From Parabacteroides johnsonii DSM 18315 (GTDB lineage Bacteria; Bacteroidota; Bacteroidia; Bacteroidales; Tannerellaceae): a stretch of DNA of 64,000 bases. The translations under genes and the position numbers were made by a program. Below, in pieces: positions 42,589-51,800 of this stretch; within the stretch, counting starts at the first letter, position 1, and the number at the start of each line of letters is the position of its first letter. The notes under the pieces are model-generated. The model saw only the letters and a program-made list of their open reading frames with translations, was not told the origin of the DNA and did no database searches. Location of the stretch: contig NZ_CP102285.1 of the NCBI RefSeq assembly GCF_025151045.1, positions 2,914,001 to 2,978,000 on the forward strand, written 5' to 3'.

Positions 42589-43395
42589 CTACTGCTGATT
42601 ATCTTCATTGTTATAACTGTTCTGCAATTTGTCGCTGAATGATTCTCTGAGAGCTATCCGAAATCCATTCAAGAAAGATTCATGGATATATATTGAAGAA
42701 GTCGGACAGTTGTCAGCGCACAGCCGGCACTGGATGCAATTTTTCTCGTCAGTCGGTAAAACCGTATCTTTTAGTGCGAATATGTGCATCGGACAAATCT
42801 TGATACATTTCCCGCAATTTATACAAGTAGAGGTATTTAGGAACACCACCTTGTTACCCGCTATTATATCTGAAACTTTACGGCGTATCGTAATGCCCTC
42901 CGAATATCCGGTAACCGGATCTTTATAGATAAGAGCCAACGGATGCAACTTCCATCGAAGTTTTTCCGCAAATAGTCTTGCCTTGAACCTATCTCGTTCA
43001 TTCGGTCTGGCTTTATTGTAGCCGTCCATAAGAACCCACGGCCCGGTGCGGTCAAATCCCCGGCAAGAAAACTCTCCGGCTATAATTCCACCTTTTGCCT
43101 CGACGATTTTTCTGAGTGGCTTATGATATGCTCCCAAGAAAGGTCTGCAACGGGTGGAGAATACGAACACATTTTTGCCTTTAAGATTTTGACTTGAAAC
43201 AAATCGTTGAAGTCGTATATCGTGAGCGGCAAAGTTTATAGCGGAGCCAAAGCCGATAAGGTCATAATCCGATAGGTCGATTGCCGGATTGCTGTCGATA
43301 GATACCAATTCAGCAGACAGGGCTTCCGCCATGCTTTTAGCAATCTTCAACGTGTTGCCTTTATACGAGGAACGATAGAATATTATTGCCTTCAT
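42589..43395 (-). CDS. EFR1-type flavodoxin-ferredoxin fusion protein
   Basis: 268 residues: an N-terminal flavodoxin-like domain (YRSSYKGNTLKIAKSMAEAL phosphate loop) and two C-terminal 4Fe-4S motifs (CINCGKCIKICP and CIQCRLCADNCP). Probably an electron carrier or reductase. Third gene of the TetR operon; its start overlaps the preceding gene by 4 nt. Confidence 0.88.
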   Translation of the reverse strand: MKAIIFYRSSYKGNTLKIAKSMAEALSAELVSIDSNPAIDLSDYDLIGFGSAINFAAHDIRLQRFVSSQNLKGKNVFVFSTRCRPFLGAYHKPLRKIVEAKGGIIAGEFSCRGFDRTGPWVLMDGYNKARPNERDRFKARLFAEKLRWKLHPLALIYKDPVTGYSEGITIRRKVSDIIAGNKVVFLNTSTCINCGKCIKICPMHIFALKDTVLPTDEKNCIQCRLCADNCPTSSIYIHESFLNGFRIALRESFSDKLQNSYNNEDNQQ

Positions 43396-44021
43396 TTTGC
43401 GACTGATATTTTCGTTTCCGAGGTTCCGGAGCCTCCATTTACACCTTTATATCCCACAAACATCAGAGAACTCGTGTCAAAGTAATAATTACAGCTCCAG
43501 AAAGCCGACATAAAGCCGGTAAGACTGACTTCTATTCTTTCCGCGTTCTTTCCGTCGAACTTCTCAGCTCCTTTCTTGGTTGCCGACATGGTATATAGTT
43601 TTATGTTGTCGGGGCGAAAACACTCATATTCCATAGACTTACCGTTTTTCAGAGTCAGCCCCGCATTATAGGCAATGTTCTGATACCACGGCTTGCCTTT
43701 ACTTTTCACTGTCTTAGAAATATGTTTCCCATTGAACTTGCCGGATATGGAATATATCCCTTTGCACAAGCTGACAGTCAGATTGGTGTTTGATGAAGCA
43801 TCCGCTATCTTCCATGCCTCGGTTTTATATCCGCTTCCTAAGATATACTCATGCTTCTCACCACCTTGAACCGTATGCAGGTATATCTTTCCATCCTTGT
43901 GTTCCTCCGTCCATTTGATAGACGTTTTTATCTTGCCACAGGTGGAAATGTAGTTTCTTTCCTGCGCCATTGCAAAAACTGTAAGAAACAGCGTAAGTGC
44001 TATTGTAATGATATGTTTCAT
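43392..44021 (-). CDS. Periplasmic protein of unknown function
   Basis: 209 residues with a signal peptide (MKHIITIALTLFLTVFAMA). The mature part is beta-rich (KDGKIYLHTVQGGEKHEYIL and SLTGFMSAFWSCNYYFDTS) and resembles DUF3108-like outer-face proteins, but I do not assign a family. It is coupled by 4-nt overlaps to the TetR gene before it and the EFR1 gene after it. Confidence 0.75.
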   Translation of the reverse strand: MKHIITIALTLFLTVFAMAQERNYISTCGKIKTSIKWTEEHKDGKIYLHTVQGGEKHEYILGSGYKTEAWKIADASSNTNLTVSLCKGIYSISGKFNGKHISKTVKSKGKPWYQNIAYNAGLTLKNGKSMEYECFRPDNIKLYTMSATKKGAEKFDGKNAERIEVSLTGFMSAFWSCNYYFDTSSLMFVGYKGVNGGSGTSETKISVAK

Positions 44022-44617
44022 AGATTGTTGTCAAAGATAAAGTCCACATACTTGGAAATCATAGCTTCCATTCTTTCCCATGCTTCCGGCTTACTGAAAT
44101 CTATGCCGTTGATTTTGTGGTATTGCCTTGTGAAAAGGACAATATAGTTGATTGCGGATATGATTATGGCAATCGACATATTGTTGTCACCACCCCGATC
44201 CAAAAACTTATTCAGTTCCTCCTGCAATTTATGACCGATACGCTCACGTTCTTCGATGATACCCTTGAAAGACGAATGACCTGAAAGTTCCCATACAAGA
44301 AGCTCTTGCATGAGAACATTATCTTTTAGATAGCTAAGCTGACACATAAGCACATCCTTAACAATCTGCTTTATGTTACCGTCTTTGGCTCGTTTGATGG
44401 TATCAATAAACTCCGAATAGGCAAACGAATAATAGTCATGACGCTTTGCCCATTCCACGAGCAAACCATCCAATCCACCGAAATAGCGATAAATCAAAAC
44501 CTTATCGCATCCGGCTTGATTAGCGATGCGATTAACTCCGATTTTGGTAAAACCGTCGTTCTCTACGATATGGCTCACGGCTTCAAGGAGCCTCTTTTCT
44601 GTTTCTTTCAATTCCAT
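44018..44617 (-). CDS. TetR/AcrR-family regulator
   Basis: 199 residues from ATG 44617 (MELKETEKRLLEAVSHIVEN); the ATG at 44632 is an alternative start but lies within 4 bases of the operator. N-terminal TetR HTH (TKIGVNRIANQAGCDKVLIY), then a helical ligand domain. It heads an operon with the periplasmic protein and EFR1 genes and has an inverted-repeat operator (44627-44642) at its promoter. Confidence 0.9.
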   Translation of the reverse strand: MELKETEKRLLEAVSHIVENDGFTKIGVNRIANQAGCDKVLIYRYFGGLDGLLVEWAKRHDYYSFAYSEFIDTIKRAKDGNIKQIVKDVLMCQLSYLKDNVLMQELLVWELSGHSSFKGIIEERERIGHKLQEELNKFLDRGGDNNMSIAIIISAINYIVLFTRQYHKINGIDFSKPEAWERMEAMISKYVDFIFDNNL

Positions 44618-44626
44618 TTTACATAA

Positions 44627-44674
44627 TGTCACTAAATGGTGACAAAATTATAAAAATAATCGGTGACAACCAAA
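44627..44674 (-). promoter_or_regulatory. TetR-gene promoter and operator
   Basis: -7 TAATTTTG (44643-44650) and -33 TTTG (44671-44674), spacer 20 bp on the minus strand. The inverted repeat GTCAC-taaatg-GTGAC (44627-44642) covers the transcription start and is the likely autoregulatory site; a half-site GGTGAC recurs at 44662-44667. Confidence 0.75.
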
Positions 44675-44699
44675 TATAAGGTTGTATAAACGCTATTTT

Positions 44700-45500
44700 T
44701 CAGAATGTAAAATAGTCAGAAACAGGAGAGTATCGAGCAATATACTCTTTCGGTGTGTAGCCGGAGAATAGCTTGAATTCTTTAATCATATGGGATTGGT
44801 CGGTGTACCCACATTCGTATGACAGTTGGGCAAAACCTATTCCCGGATTATGTTGCAAGACGGATAAAGTGCGTTGCAACCTGATAATGCGCAGGAAGTC
44901 CTTTGGGGTAGTCCCGATGTGTTCTGAAAAGACACGGCAAAACTGCTTTTCGCTCAGACACGCTATATCGGCAAGCCCCTTGATGTTTGTTTGGACTGAA
45001 TTGTTGATATGACGTACTACTGCGGCAAGCCTCGGTATATTATAGTTGTTTTCCAATAGCAACCGGCTTAACAGGAATTGTTCTATGAGGTCAATGGAGA
45101 TTTCAAGATTGTCGGCATCTTCTATTTTCTTTGCCAAATCCGACAGCTCGATGTCCTCCATATCCAGTATTGGAATGTTCATATCACGGAACAGACTTAC
45201 GGGGAGATGAAAAAAGATTTTTGCGGTGTGGGGTTGAAACACAGCCACTATCATCTCAATATTGCCAGTGGAAATCACATCTGTAAATCCCGTTTCCTGT
45301 CCGCTGATAAACCAACGCGGCTGTAATTCATCACGGTTCGTGACTTTGAGCCTGTCGCCACGATGAAACACAAGTGACATACAGCCTGTCGGCAAAGTGC
45401 GTTGCGACACTATGCCTAAGGTACTATCCTGCAATGTCCAGTAATACCGTATAAACGGTTTCAGTGCAGGCGTTGGCTGTATGATTCTGAATTTCTGCAT
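44700..45500 (-). CDS. AraC-family activator
   Basis: 266 residues. N-terminal ligand-binding half, then a double HTH C-terminal domain (about 160-260: IKGLADIACLSEKQFCRVF and GFAQLSYECGYTDQSHMIKE). The conserved end FKLFSGYTPKEYI is visible. The promoter contains a 20-bp site repeated before the VOC gene, consistent with self- and VOC-gene activation. Confidence 0.92.
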   Translation of the reverse strand: MQKFRIIQPTPALKPFIRYYWTLQDSTLGIVSQRTLPTGCMSLVFHRGDRLKVTNRDELQPRWFISGQETGFTDVISTGNIEMIVAVFQPHTAKIFFHLPVSLFRDMNIPILDMEDIELSDLAKKIEDADNLEISIDLIEQFLLSRLLLENNYNIPRLAAVVRHINNSVQTNIKGLADIACLSEKQFCRVFSEHIGTTPKDFLRIIRLQRTLSVLQHNPGIGFAQLSYECGYTDQSHMIKEFKLFSGYTPKEYIARYSPVSDYFTF

Positions 45501-45504
45501 CCCG

Positions 45505-45550
45505 CAAAATTACAACATGATTATTTCCGATGATAGTAAAAAACGGACAT
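45505..45550 (-). promoter_or_regulatory. araC promoter with shared activator site
   Basis: -7 TAATTTTG (45505-45512). The site TGATAGTAAAAAACGGACAT (45531-45550 on +) lies 18 bp upstream of the -7, the same distance as in the VOC promoter. No -33 TTTG. Confidence 0.7.
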
Positions 45551-45564
45551 TGGTGTTATATGTC

Positions 45565-45984
45565 TCACTCAACCGTAAATTCCTCTGAATGATAGTTGCT
45601 GTAAAAACGACCTGATATGGCGGTAAATTTAAGCACACAATAATCGGGATCGGTGACACCTTGTGGGTAGTATTCAGTATCCCCGTCACGCCAAATCATT
45701 TCCTTGCTTTCAGCATCGGTCAGAACTTCCATTGTGCCGCGAAGCATTGCCCCTCTGAAAAAACGGTTGTCACAGAAATAGACACACGCTTTATTGTCAG
45801 ACAGGAATTGACGTACACGCATTGACGACGTATTGGTTGTGAAGTAGAATACTTTTATCCCTTCTCTTCTCCGGGGTTGAAGCATTGCCTTGACATTCGG
45901 ATAGCCTTGTTCATCGACGGAGCCGATGAAAGCAGTTTTTAATTTGTCCGCCATATTGCCGACGGTTTGCTCCGGATTTTTCAT
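45565..45984 (-). CDS. PNPOx-family flavoprotein (general-stress-like)
   Basis: 139 residues with the split-barrel FMN-binding pattern (KTAFIGSVDEQGYPNVKAML, then FYFTTNTSSMRVRQF) of pyridoxamine-5'-phosphate oxidase-like proteins. Last gene of the BlaI-copy-2 operon, 11 nt after its larger paralogue. Substrate unknown. Confidence 0.88.
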   Translation of the reverse strand: MKNPEQTVGNMADKLKTAFIGSVDEQGYPNVKAMLQPRRREGIKVFYFTTNTSSMRVRQFLSDNKACVYFCDNRFFRGAMLRGTMEVLTDAESKEMIWRDGDTEYYPQGVTDPDYCVLKFTAISGRFYSNYHSEEFTVE

Positions 45985-45995
45985 AATTTATGTGA

Positions 45996-46676
45996 TTATA
46001 TGGAGATGTGAGCAAATTCGCGGTTTATCCAGATGGTAGCCTCATTTCCGATAAAACGGATAAGCACATAGTTCGGATCTGCCGGGCCGCCGGGAAAGTA
46101 ATTTATAAAATACTCCTGCCACATCAGTTTACGGGTTTCATCATCCGTAATGATTTCGACCGTGCCGCGCAACGCAACACTGTCGCCATAAAACGAGTAA
46201 GAAAGCCCGGCTTTGGGATTGAGCCTGAAATCGGCAACCTTTTCGGAGTCTGCTGCGGTCACTATCCAAACCTCATTGCATCCTAACGAGTGAATTTTAT
46301 CCAATGGCACAGGGCGCGGAAAACCGTCCGCATTGACCGATGCCAACGTAACCTCTTTGCACTGCGAAAGTAGGTGTGTAGCTTTTTCAATCAAACTTCT
46401 TTCATCTTTCTCTTTCCAGCGTTTGAGTGTTGGGAAGATTTGTTGCATGTGAGCCTTTGCTTGTTGGGGCGTAAGATTCCAACCCGTTTCCTTGTTAATC
46501 TGGTCGGTAAACTGAGTGCAGAACTCTATCATCTGACTCATGTTGACATCTTGTAGGAAAACACCTCCTTTGTAGCAGTAGCCACAATAGTCCTCGCTTT
46601 TGCTTCCGTCTGAATTTGTGCCGATGTTACCATCTACAAGAGGCATACCGCAGCTTTGACAAAATTTCTGTTCCAT
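45996..46676 (-). CDS. Zinc-ribbon plus PNPOx-like flavoprotein
   Basis: 226 residues. The N-terminal zinc ribbon (CQSCGMPLVDGNIGTNSDGS then YCGYCYKGG) is followed by a PNPOx barrel (KEVTLASVNADGFPRPVPLD, then ALRGTVEIITDDETRKLM). Such fusions are frequent in Bacteroidales and are thought to bind flavin. It is co-transcribed with the beta-lactamase (9-nt gap). Confidence 0.88.
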   Translation of the reverse strand: MEQKFCQSCGMPLVDGNIGTNSDGSKSEDYCGYCYKGGVFLQDVNMSQMIEFCTQFTDQINKETGWNLTPQQAKAHMQQIFPTLKRWKEKDERSLIEKATHLLSQCKEVTLASVNADGFPRPVPLDKIHSLGCNEVWIVTAADSEKVADFRLNPKAGLSYSFYGDSVALRGTVEIITDDETRKLMWQEYFINYFPGGPADPNYVLIRFIGNEATIWINREFAHISI

Positions 46677-46685
46677 ATTCTTATC

Positions 46686-47582
46686 TTATTTTTGTTTAGT
46701 CAAACGTTTCCAAACTATCTTGGAAATCTCGGCAATTATGGCTGATGTCGCTGCCATGTCGTAACCAGAATCAGCAACAAACACAGCAATTGAATACCTT
46801 GTGCCGTTAGGCAAATTTACATATCCACAATCATTTACTGCTGATATGCGACCTTCGGGTGTCGGAAATCCCGTACCTGTCTTATGCCCTATTGTTGCAT
46901 TAGTAGGCAAAAGGGGTAAAGCAAGCCTGTCAAGCCCCGTGCGACACTGTTTAAGCATGACGGATATTTCAGAATATGACTGTGATGCGTTTCTCATTTC
47001 GTTGTTAAACCTGTCAAAGAGTTGCGCCATTGCCAAGGGGGTGGTACGGTTAAGGTAACTTAGATATGGATCACGGTGCATATCTTCTTCCGAGGCTCCG
47101 ATTACAATTTCATCAGAGATGCCTATCTGCCTCATTTTTGATGTTGCACCGGATACCCCGCCGACACAATTCAGTAGTATATCCGCTGCATTGTTGTCAC
47201 TCTCCACCAACGACCATTCAAGCAGTTCTCTTACAGTCATGGCATTTCGACTCTTACCATACTTTTTTAGCATAGGGCTATAAGTGTCCTCTTTCAATGA
47301 TTTCCCGCTGAATGTGACGGTATCGCTCAGGGACATATTGTTCGTATCTACCCAATTGGCAACCGTCAGAGCCAGCGGAAATTTGACTACGCTCATCATC
47401 GGGAAATCCCGATTACCGTTGACAGATACGGTGTCTTTGCCATTGATAATGATCGCGATACCTATCCGGGCATCTTTCCCTTTGATATACTCTTGCAAAG
47501 CATTCTCTATCGCCTTGTTTCCACCAGCGAAGGCAGGCGATATAAAAGACAGATATATAATTATAAACAGCAACTTCCTCAT
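46686..47582 (-). CDS. Class A beta-lactamase (subclass A2)
   Basis: 298 residues with signal peptide (MRKLLFIIIYLSFISPAFAG). Active-site motifs are SVVK (64-67), SDN (128-130) and KTG (234-236). By alignment to CblA/CepA/PER text, the omega-loop general-base Glu is in ASEEDMH (Glu165), with His in place of the usual Asn170, as in PER-type enzymes. It resembles the Bacteroidales CblA/CepA/CfxA group but is clearly distinct from each as I recall them. Third gene of a BlaI-led operon. Confidence 0.9.
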   Translation of the reverse strand: MRKLLFIIIYLSFISPAFAGGNKAIENALQEYIKGKDARIGIAIIINGKDTVSVNGNRDFPMMSVVKFPLALTVANWVDTNNMSLSDTVTFSGKSLKEDTYSPMLKKYGKSRNAMTVRELLEWSLVESDNNAADILLNCVGGVSGATSKMRQIGISDEIVIGASEEDMHRDPYLSYLNRTTPLAMAQLFDRFNNEMRNASQSYSEISVMLKQCRTGLDRLALPLLPTNATIGHKTGTGFPTPEGRISAVNDCGYVNLPNGTRYSIAVFVADSGYDMAATSAIIAEISKIVWKRLTKQK

Positions 47583-48244
47583 TTTGAATGCAGTTTGTTT
47601 CTAATTAGCATACAGGCATGAATATGAGCCATCCAATGCTCGGAAAACGGCATAAGAATCAGTCCTTTCAAATCCTCACCACACCAATAATCTATCAACC
47701 ATTTCGCATTATCGGATTGGCTTACTACACATAAGGACTCAAGACGTAATTTATCTTCGATTGTAAATCTACGCTTCAAATCTGCGAATACCAGATTCTT
47801 GAGCATAAGCTCCGTATTAGCTTTGACCTTTGTAGAGTATTGATATAGTGCCTCTAAATCCAATTTCTCCGAAAAGTCACCGATACGCTGTTTTACAAGT
47901 TCATTGCCGGTAGTTATTATCGGAGAACCGATGCGCTCTTGAAAATTCTCGGAAAAGAATATTTGGTCATCTCCGTTAATCAGAGCATGGCTGACAATAT
48001 CCTCAATACGGAATATATGCCAGATGGAATAAGCGATTGTCTTGCTGTGAAAGCCATTCTCTCCTATGAATGGCATAGCATTAAAATCATCACGACATAA
48101 TTCCGCCTTTAATTGCAATATGGCATTGAACAATCGTTTACGCAACAGCAACAAATTTTCAATTCCCAAATGAAATGTGCTTTCATTGGAGATTTCAACC
48201 TTGACTTTACCGAATAGTTCCAATAGTTCGTTACCCATATTCAT
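47579..48244 (-). CDS. DinB-superfamily-like protein
   Basis: 221 residues, all-helical. HSKTIAYSIWHIFRIEDIVS places the conserved His residues of DinB-like metal-binding bundles, and SEHWMAHIHACMLIRN is at the C-terminus. It overlaps the beta-lactamase start by 4 nt and follows the BlaI gene by 14 nt. A thiol-dependent hydrolase or resistance-related role is possible but not shown. Confidence 0.7.
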   Translation of the reverse strand: MNMGNELLELFGKVKVEISNESTFHLGIENLLLLRKRLFNAILQLKAELCRDDFNAMPFIGENGFHSKTIAYSIWHIFRIEDIVSHALINGDDQIFFSENFQERIGSPIITTGNELVKQRIGDFSEKLDLEALYQYSTKVKANTELMLKNLVFADLKRRFTIEDKLRLESLCVVSQSDNAKWLIDYWCGEDLKGLILMPFSEHWMAHIHACMLIRNKLHSK

Positions 48245-48258
48245 ATTGTATTTCAGTC

Positions 48259-48630
48259 CTATTCTTGGCGGTTGCCTTCGATTACCTGATTTATCAAATC
48301 ACGGACTTCATCATCCGACATTTTCCTATCTCTTACAAGTGTGCTAATCACACCACGAATGGAGTTATTGAAATATCGCTGAACAACATTTTTAAGATTG
48401 TTGCCACAATACTCCTCTCTTTCAATAAGGGGGTAATAGATAAATCCGTTATTTCCTGCCGGCTTGTGGCCTAAAAAGCCCTTCTCGACAAGAAACTTCA
48501 CAAATGTAGATATGGCGGTTCGACTTGGATGGGGTTCGGGATAAGTGGCGATAATCTCCTTAACGGTAGCTTCACCCTTATCCCAAAACTTGTTCATCAC
48601 CTCTTCTTCACGCTTGGTAAGTTGCTCCAT
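48259..48630 (-). CDS. BlaI/MecI-family repressor (copy 2)
   Basis: 123 residues, paralogue of copy 1 (LTKREEEVMNKFWDKGEATV, then HPSRTAISTFVKFLVEKGFL). It leads the operon BlaI-DinB-beta-lactamase-PNPOx-PNPOx and has no adjacent M56 sensor. A degenerate operator sits at the same place relative to its -7 box as in copy 1, so cross-regulation is likely. Confidence 0.93.
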   Translation of the reverse strand: MEQLTKREEEVMNKFWDKGEATVKEIIATYPEPHPSRTAISTFVKFLVEKGFLGHKPAGNNGFIYYPLIEREEYCGNNLKNVVQRYFNNSIRGVISTLVRDRKMSDDEVRDLINQVIEGNRQE

Positions 48631-48656
48631 AAATCTTGTAATTAGATAATGATATG

Positions 48657-48688
48657 CAAAATTAGTCTAAATAAATTAGTCAAGCAAG
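48657..48688 (-). promoter_or_regulatory. Promoter and degenerate BlaI operator (beta-lactamase operon)
   Basis: Minus-strand -7 TAATTTTG (48657-48664) and -33 CTTG (48685-48688), spacer 20 bp. The spacer carries GTCTAAA-TAA-ATTAGTC (48665-48681), the same half-site and length as O2 of copy 1 with two mismatches in one arm. Confidence 0.7.
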
Positions 48689-48764
48689 CAAATACGGTTA
48701 TTTTTATAATTTATAAGCAAACGTGATTATTACGACAATGAAATTTGTAGATTAATGAATGAAA

Positions 48765-48811
48765 AATGAAGCAAGAGGATGATATTAGATAATTATCCCT
48801 CTTGCTTCATT
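48765..48811 (-). terminator. Terminator of the excision/helicase operon
   Basis: Perfect 14-bp stem AATGAAGCAAGAGG (48765-48778) / CCTCTTGCTTCATT (48798-48811), with T5 on the minus strand, 3 nt after the stop of the giant helicase gene. Confidence 0.85.
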
Positions 48812-48813
48812 AT

Positions 48814-51800
48814 TTACATTTTAATCCCTTTTGGTCGGTTTTCATCCTTGAATTGAAACCCCGGCCGCCCGATGATGATATGGTCGGCAATGAAATTGCC
48901 AGACGGACTTCGTTCATCCACCGGGCTGCGTATCTGCGGTGCATCTTCGATGTGTTGTGCTGGTACGTTCCGTACATCTCCCGCATCCGGCTTGACCTCC
49001 TGTCCTCCTTTTTCGGCGACATCGGGTGTAGGCGGCGCAAGTTCCAGCTGTATCTTTCGGTCAAGTACGGCAAGTTCGGACTTCAACTGTTTCAGTTCGT
49101 CCTCCTTCTTCCACACCTTGCCGGCTATCTCCTGCAACTGCGGAATATCCCTTTCCAATGCCTCGTTTTTTGCCTTATACTGGTCGATTGTGGAAGGTAT
49201 CTTCTCCAGCGCATTCAGAAAATTGCGTGCGGCGGCTACCGGGTCTGCCATCGCCAGATGCCCGTTGTTGTAGGTGTACTTGTAGTTTCCCTCCACCACG
49301 AAGCGGTTGTCGGTAAATTCCAGCCCCTCTTTGAGTATTCTCTCGCTGACAACCTTTATTGGAAAGCCGTAAAGTTCCCCGACAGGCTTGTACAATCCGC
49401 CCGTCGTGGCATTCTTGGCTATCTCCTGCAAACGCTTTCCAATAACTTTTTCGTCGGTTGAATCCACGCCGTCCACCTTGACAATATTAAGGCGACTACC
49501 TTCCTTATCAGTCTGCACAACGGAAAGAAAACGGTTCCAGTCCTCCGTCATGGCTTCGATGACAGCCGTGTTGTTGCGCAGTTCCCCCGTCTTGGCTTCC
49601 AGCTTGAACTCCGAATCGCGCTTGCCCTTGTTGAACGACTTGCGTTCCCCTTCAAGCGATGCGATACGTTTCTCCAGTTTCGCCTTGTCCAAAAGGTCGG
49701 TATTGCCGGAGAGCAACGCCATGTACTCCGAGAAGTTCATGCCCGATTTCTCGTCCATAGCCCCCTCGTCGATGGTACGTGCGCCCATCGCTCCGCTTTT
49801 GAGCTGCGAGATGAACGTCTGCTTGCAGTGCAGCAGGTTGAACTTGTAGCTGTCCAGCGACTTTTCCACCGCATAGATGATGACATCCACATTGTTCCCG
49901 GCAAAACGCTTGGCAATCTCGTTGCCTGCTCTAACTCCCCGTCCGTCACGCTGTTGTAGGTCGGACGGTCGCCAAGGCGTATCCAAATGATGGATGGTGA
50001 CACACCTTTTCTGCGCGTTCACACCCGTTCCGAGCATGGAGGTGGAACCGAACAGCACACGCACCGTTCCGGCGTTCATGGCGTCTATCACCCCCTTGCG
50101 TGCTTTGTCGGTCTTGCACTCCTGAATGAATCGCACTTCGCTTGCCGGGATGCCGTAGTCCTCCGTCAGCTTCCGCTTTATCTCGCTGTACACGTTCCAT
50201 CCGTCGCCCGGCTGGTACGTTCCCAGATCCGAGAACACGAACTGCGTGCCTTTCTGCGCGTCGTATTTGTGGTAATACTCCGCAATCGTCTTGGCACAGT
50301 GGGAAGCCTTGTTGTCTGGGTGGTCTTCGTAGTTCGAGTCTATCATGCGCATATCAAGAGCCATCTTGCGGGCGTAGTCGGTGGCGATAAGCATCTTCGC
50401 CTTCTCCTCCGTTTCCGACAGGGGCGGTCTGCCCAGCAGCGTGGCGTCACCCGTCTTGGCGAACTGCATCAGCTTTTGGATGAAGTCCTCCTGCTCCGGC
50501 GTCGGCGGTATGTGGTGCAGTATCTCGTTCTTGTGCGGACGGTCCACGCCCACGTCCTCCGCTGTGCGGTAGTCTGTTATCTCGTTGTAGAAGGCGGCAA
50601 GCTCCGGCACTTTGATGAAGTAGCGGAAACGCTCCTTCTGCACCACGTTGTTCGTCACGTTGAACTCGAAATCGGTCGTCTTCTTGGCGAAGATAGCCGC
50701 CCACGCGTCAAAGCACCTAATGTCCTGCCGTTCCAGTTCTTTCGGGCGCAGATACTTGAAGAGCAGGTACAGTTCCGTCAGCGAGTTGCTGATGGTCGTG
50801 CCGGATAGGAACGTAGCCCCCAAGTCCTTTCCAGTGCGCTCCTGTATGGTGCGGATGGCAAAGAGCATGTTCAGGGCTTTCTGGCTTCCTTCCGAGTTTC
50901 CCAAACCCGCCACACGGTCGTGCCGCGTGTTGAAAGTCAAGTTCTTGAATTGATGGCTCTCGTCAATGAAGATATGGTCGATGCCCATCTGCTTGAAGTC
51001 CACCACGTCGTCCGTGCGCGACTTGATGGCGTGTTCCACCTTCTCCAGCTTCGCTTCAAGGTTGTGCTTGCGCTTTTCCAGACCTTTCAGCATCGCCCTC
51101 GACACGTTCTTGCCCTGCTGCCGCAGCACTTCGAGGTTTTCCTCCACCGTGTCAAGCTCCGCTTGCAGGATGCGCTGCTGCAACTCCGGCGACTGCGGTA
51201 TCTTGCCGAACTGGTCGTGCGACATGATGACGCAATCGTAGTCGTTGTTCTTGATGTTGTTGAAGAAACGCACGCGGTTGGCGGTCGAGAAGTCCTTCTC
51301 CGAGGCATAGAGAATCCGCGCGTTCGGGTATGCCGCCTGATAGGTGGCGGCAATCTCCGCGACATTGGCTTTCAGCCCGATAATCATCGGCTTGTGCGCC
51401 AAGTTCAGACGCTTCATCTCATGCGCTGCAATACACATTATCAGCGTTTTACCGGTTCCCACTTCGTGGTCGCAGATACCACCGCCGTTCTGTTTAAGCA
51501 TCCAGACGCAATCCATCTGCGACGGATAGACGCTCTTGATGCCCCGGCTTGCCAATCCTTTCAGATTGAGGTCGGGAAACGTCTGGTGCGATCCGTCATA
51601 CTTCGGGCGCACGAAACAGTTGAACTTGCGGTTATACATTGTCGTAAGCCGTTCCTTGAACTGCGGCGACTGCTCTTCCAGCCATTCCGAGAACCCGTTA
51701 CGGATTTCGTCAATCTTGGCGTTGGCGAGCTGTATGCCCTCGCTGTCGCGCACTTTGATGTCGTTGCCATGCTCGTCTTTGCCGATGGACTTCATCATGT

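Noticed and set aside
36148-48700. tetQ, ermF or tetX resistance genes expected in CTnDOT relatives
   Set aside because: No ribosomal-protection, rRNA-methylase or flavin monooxygenase sequence is found in the window.
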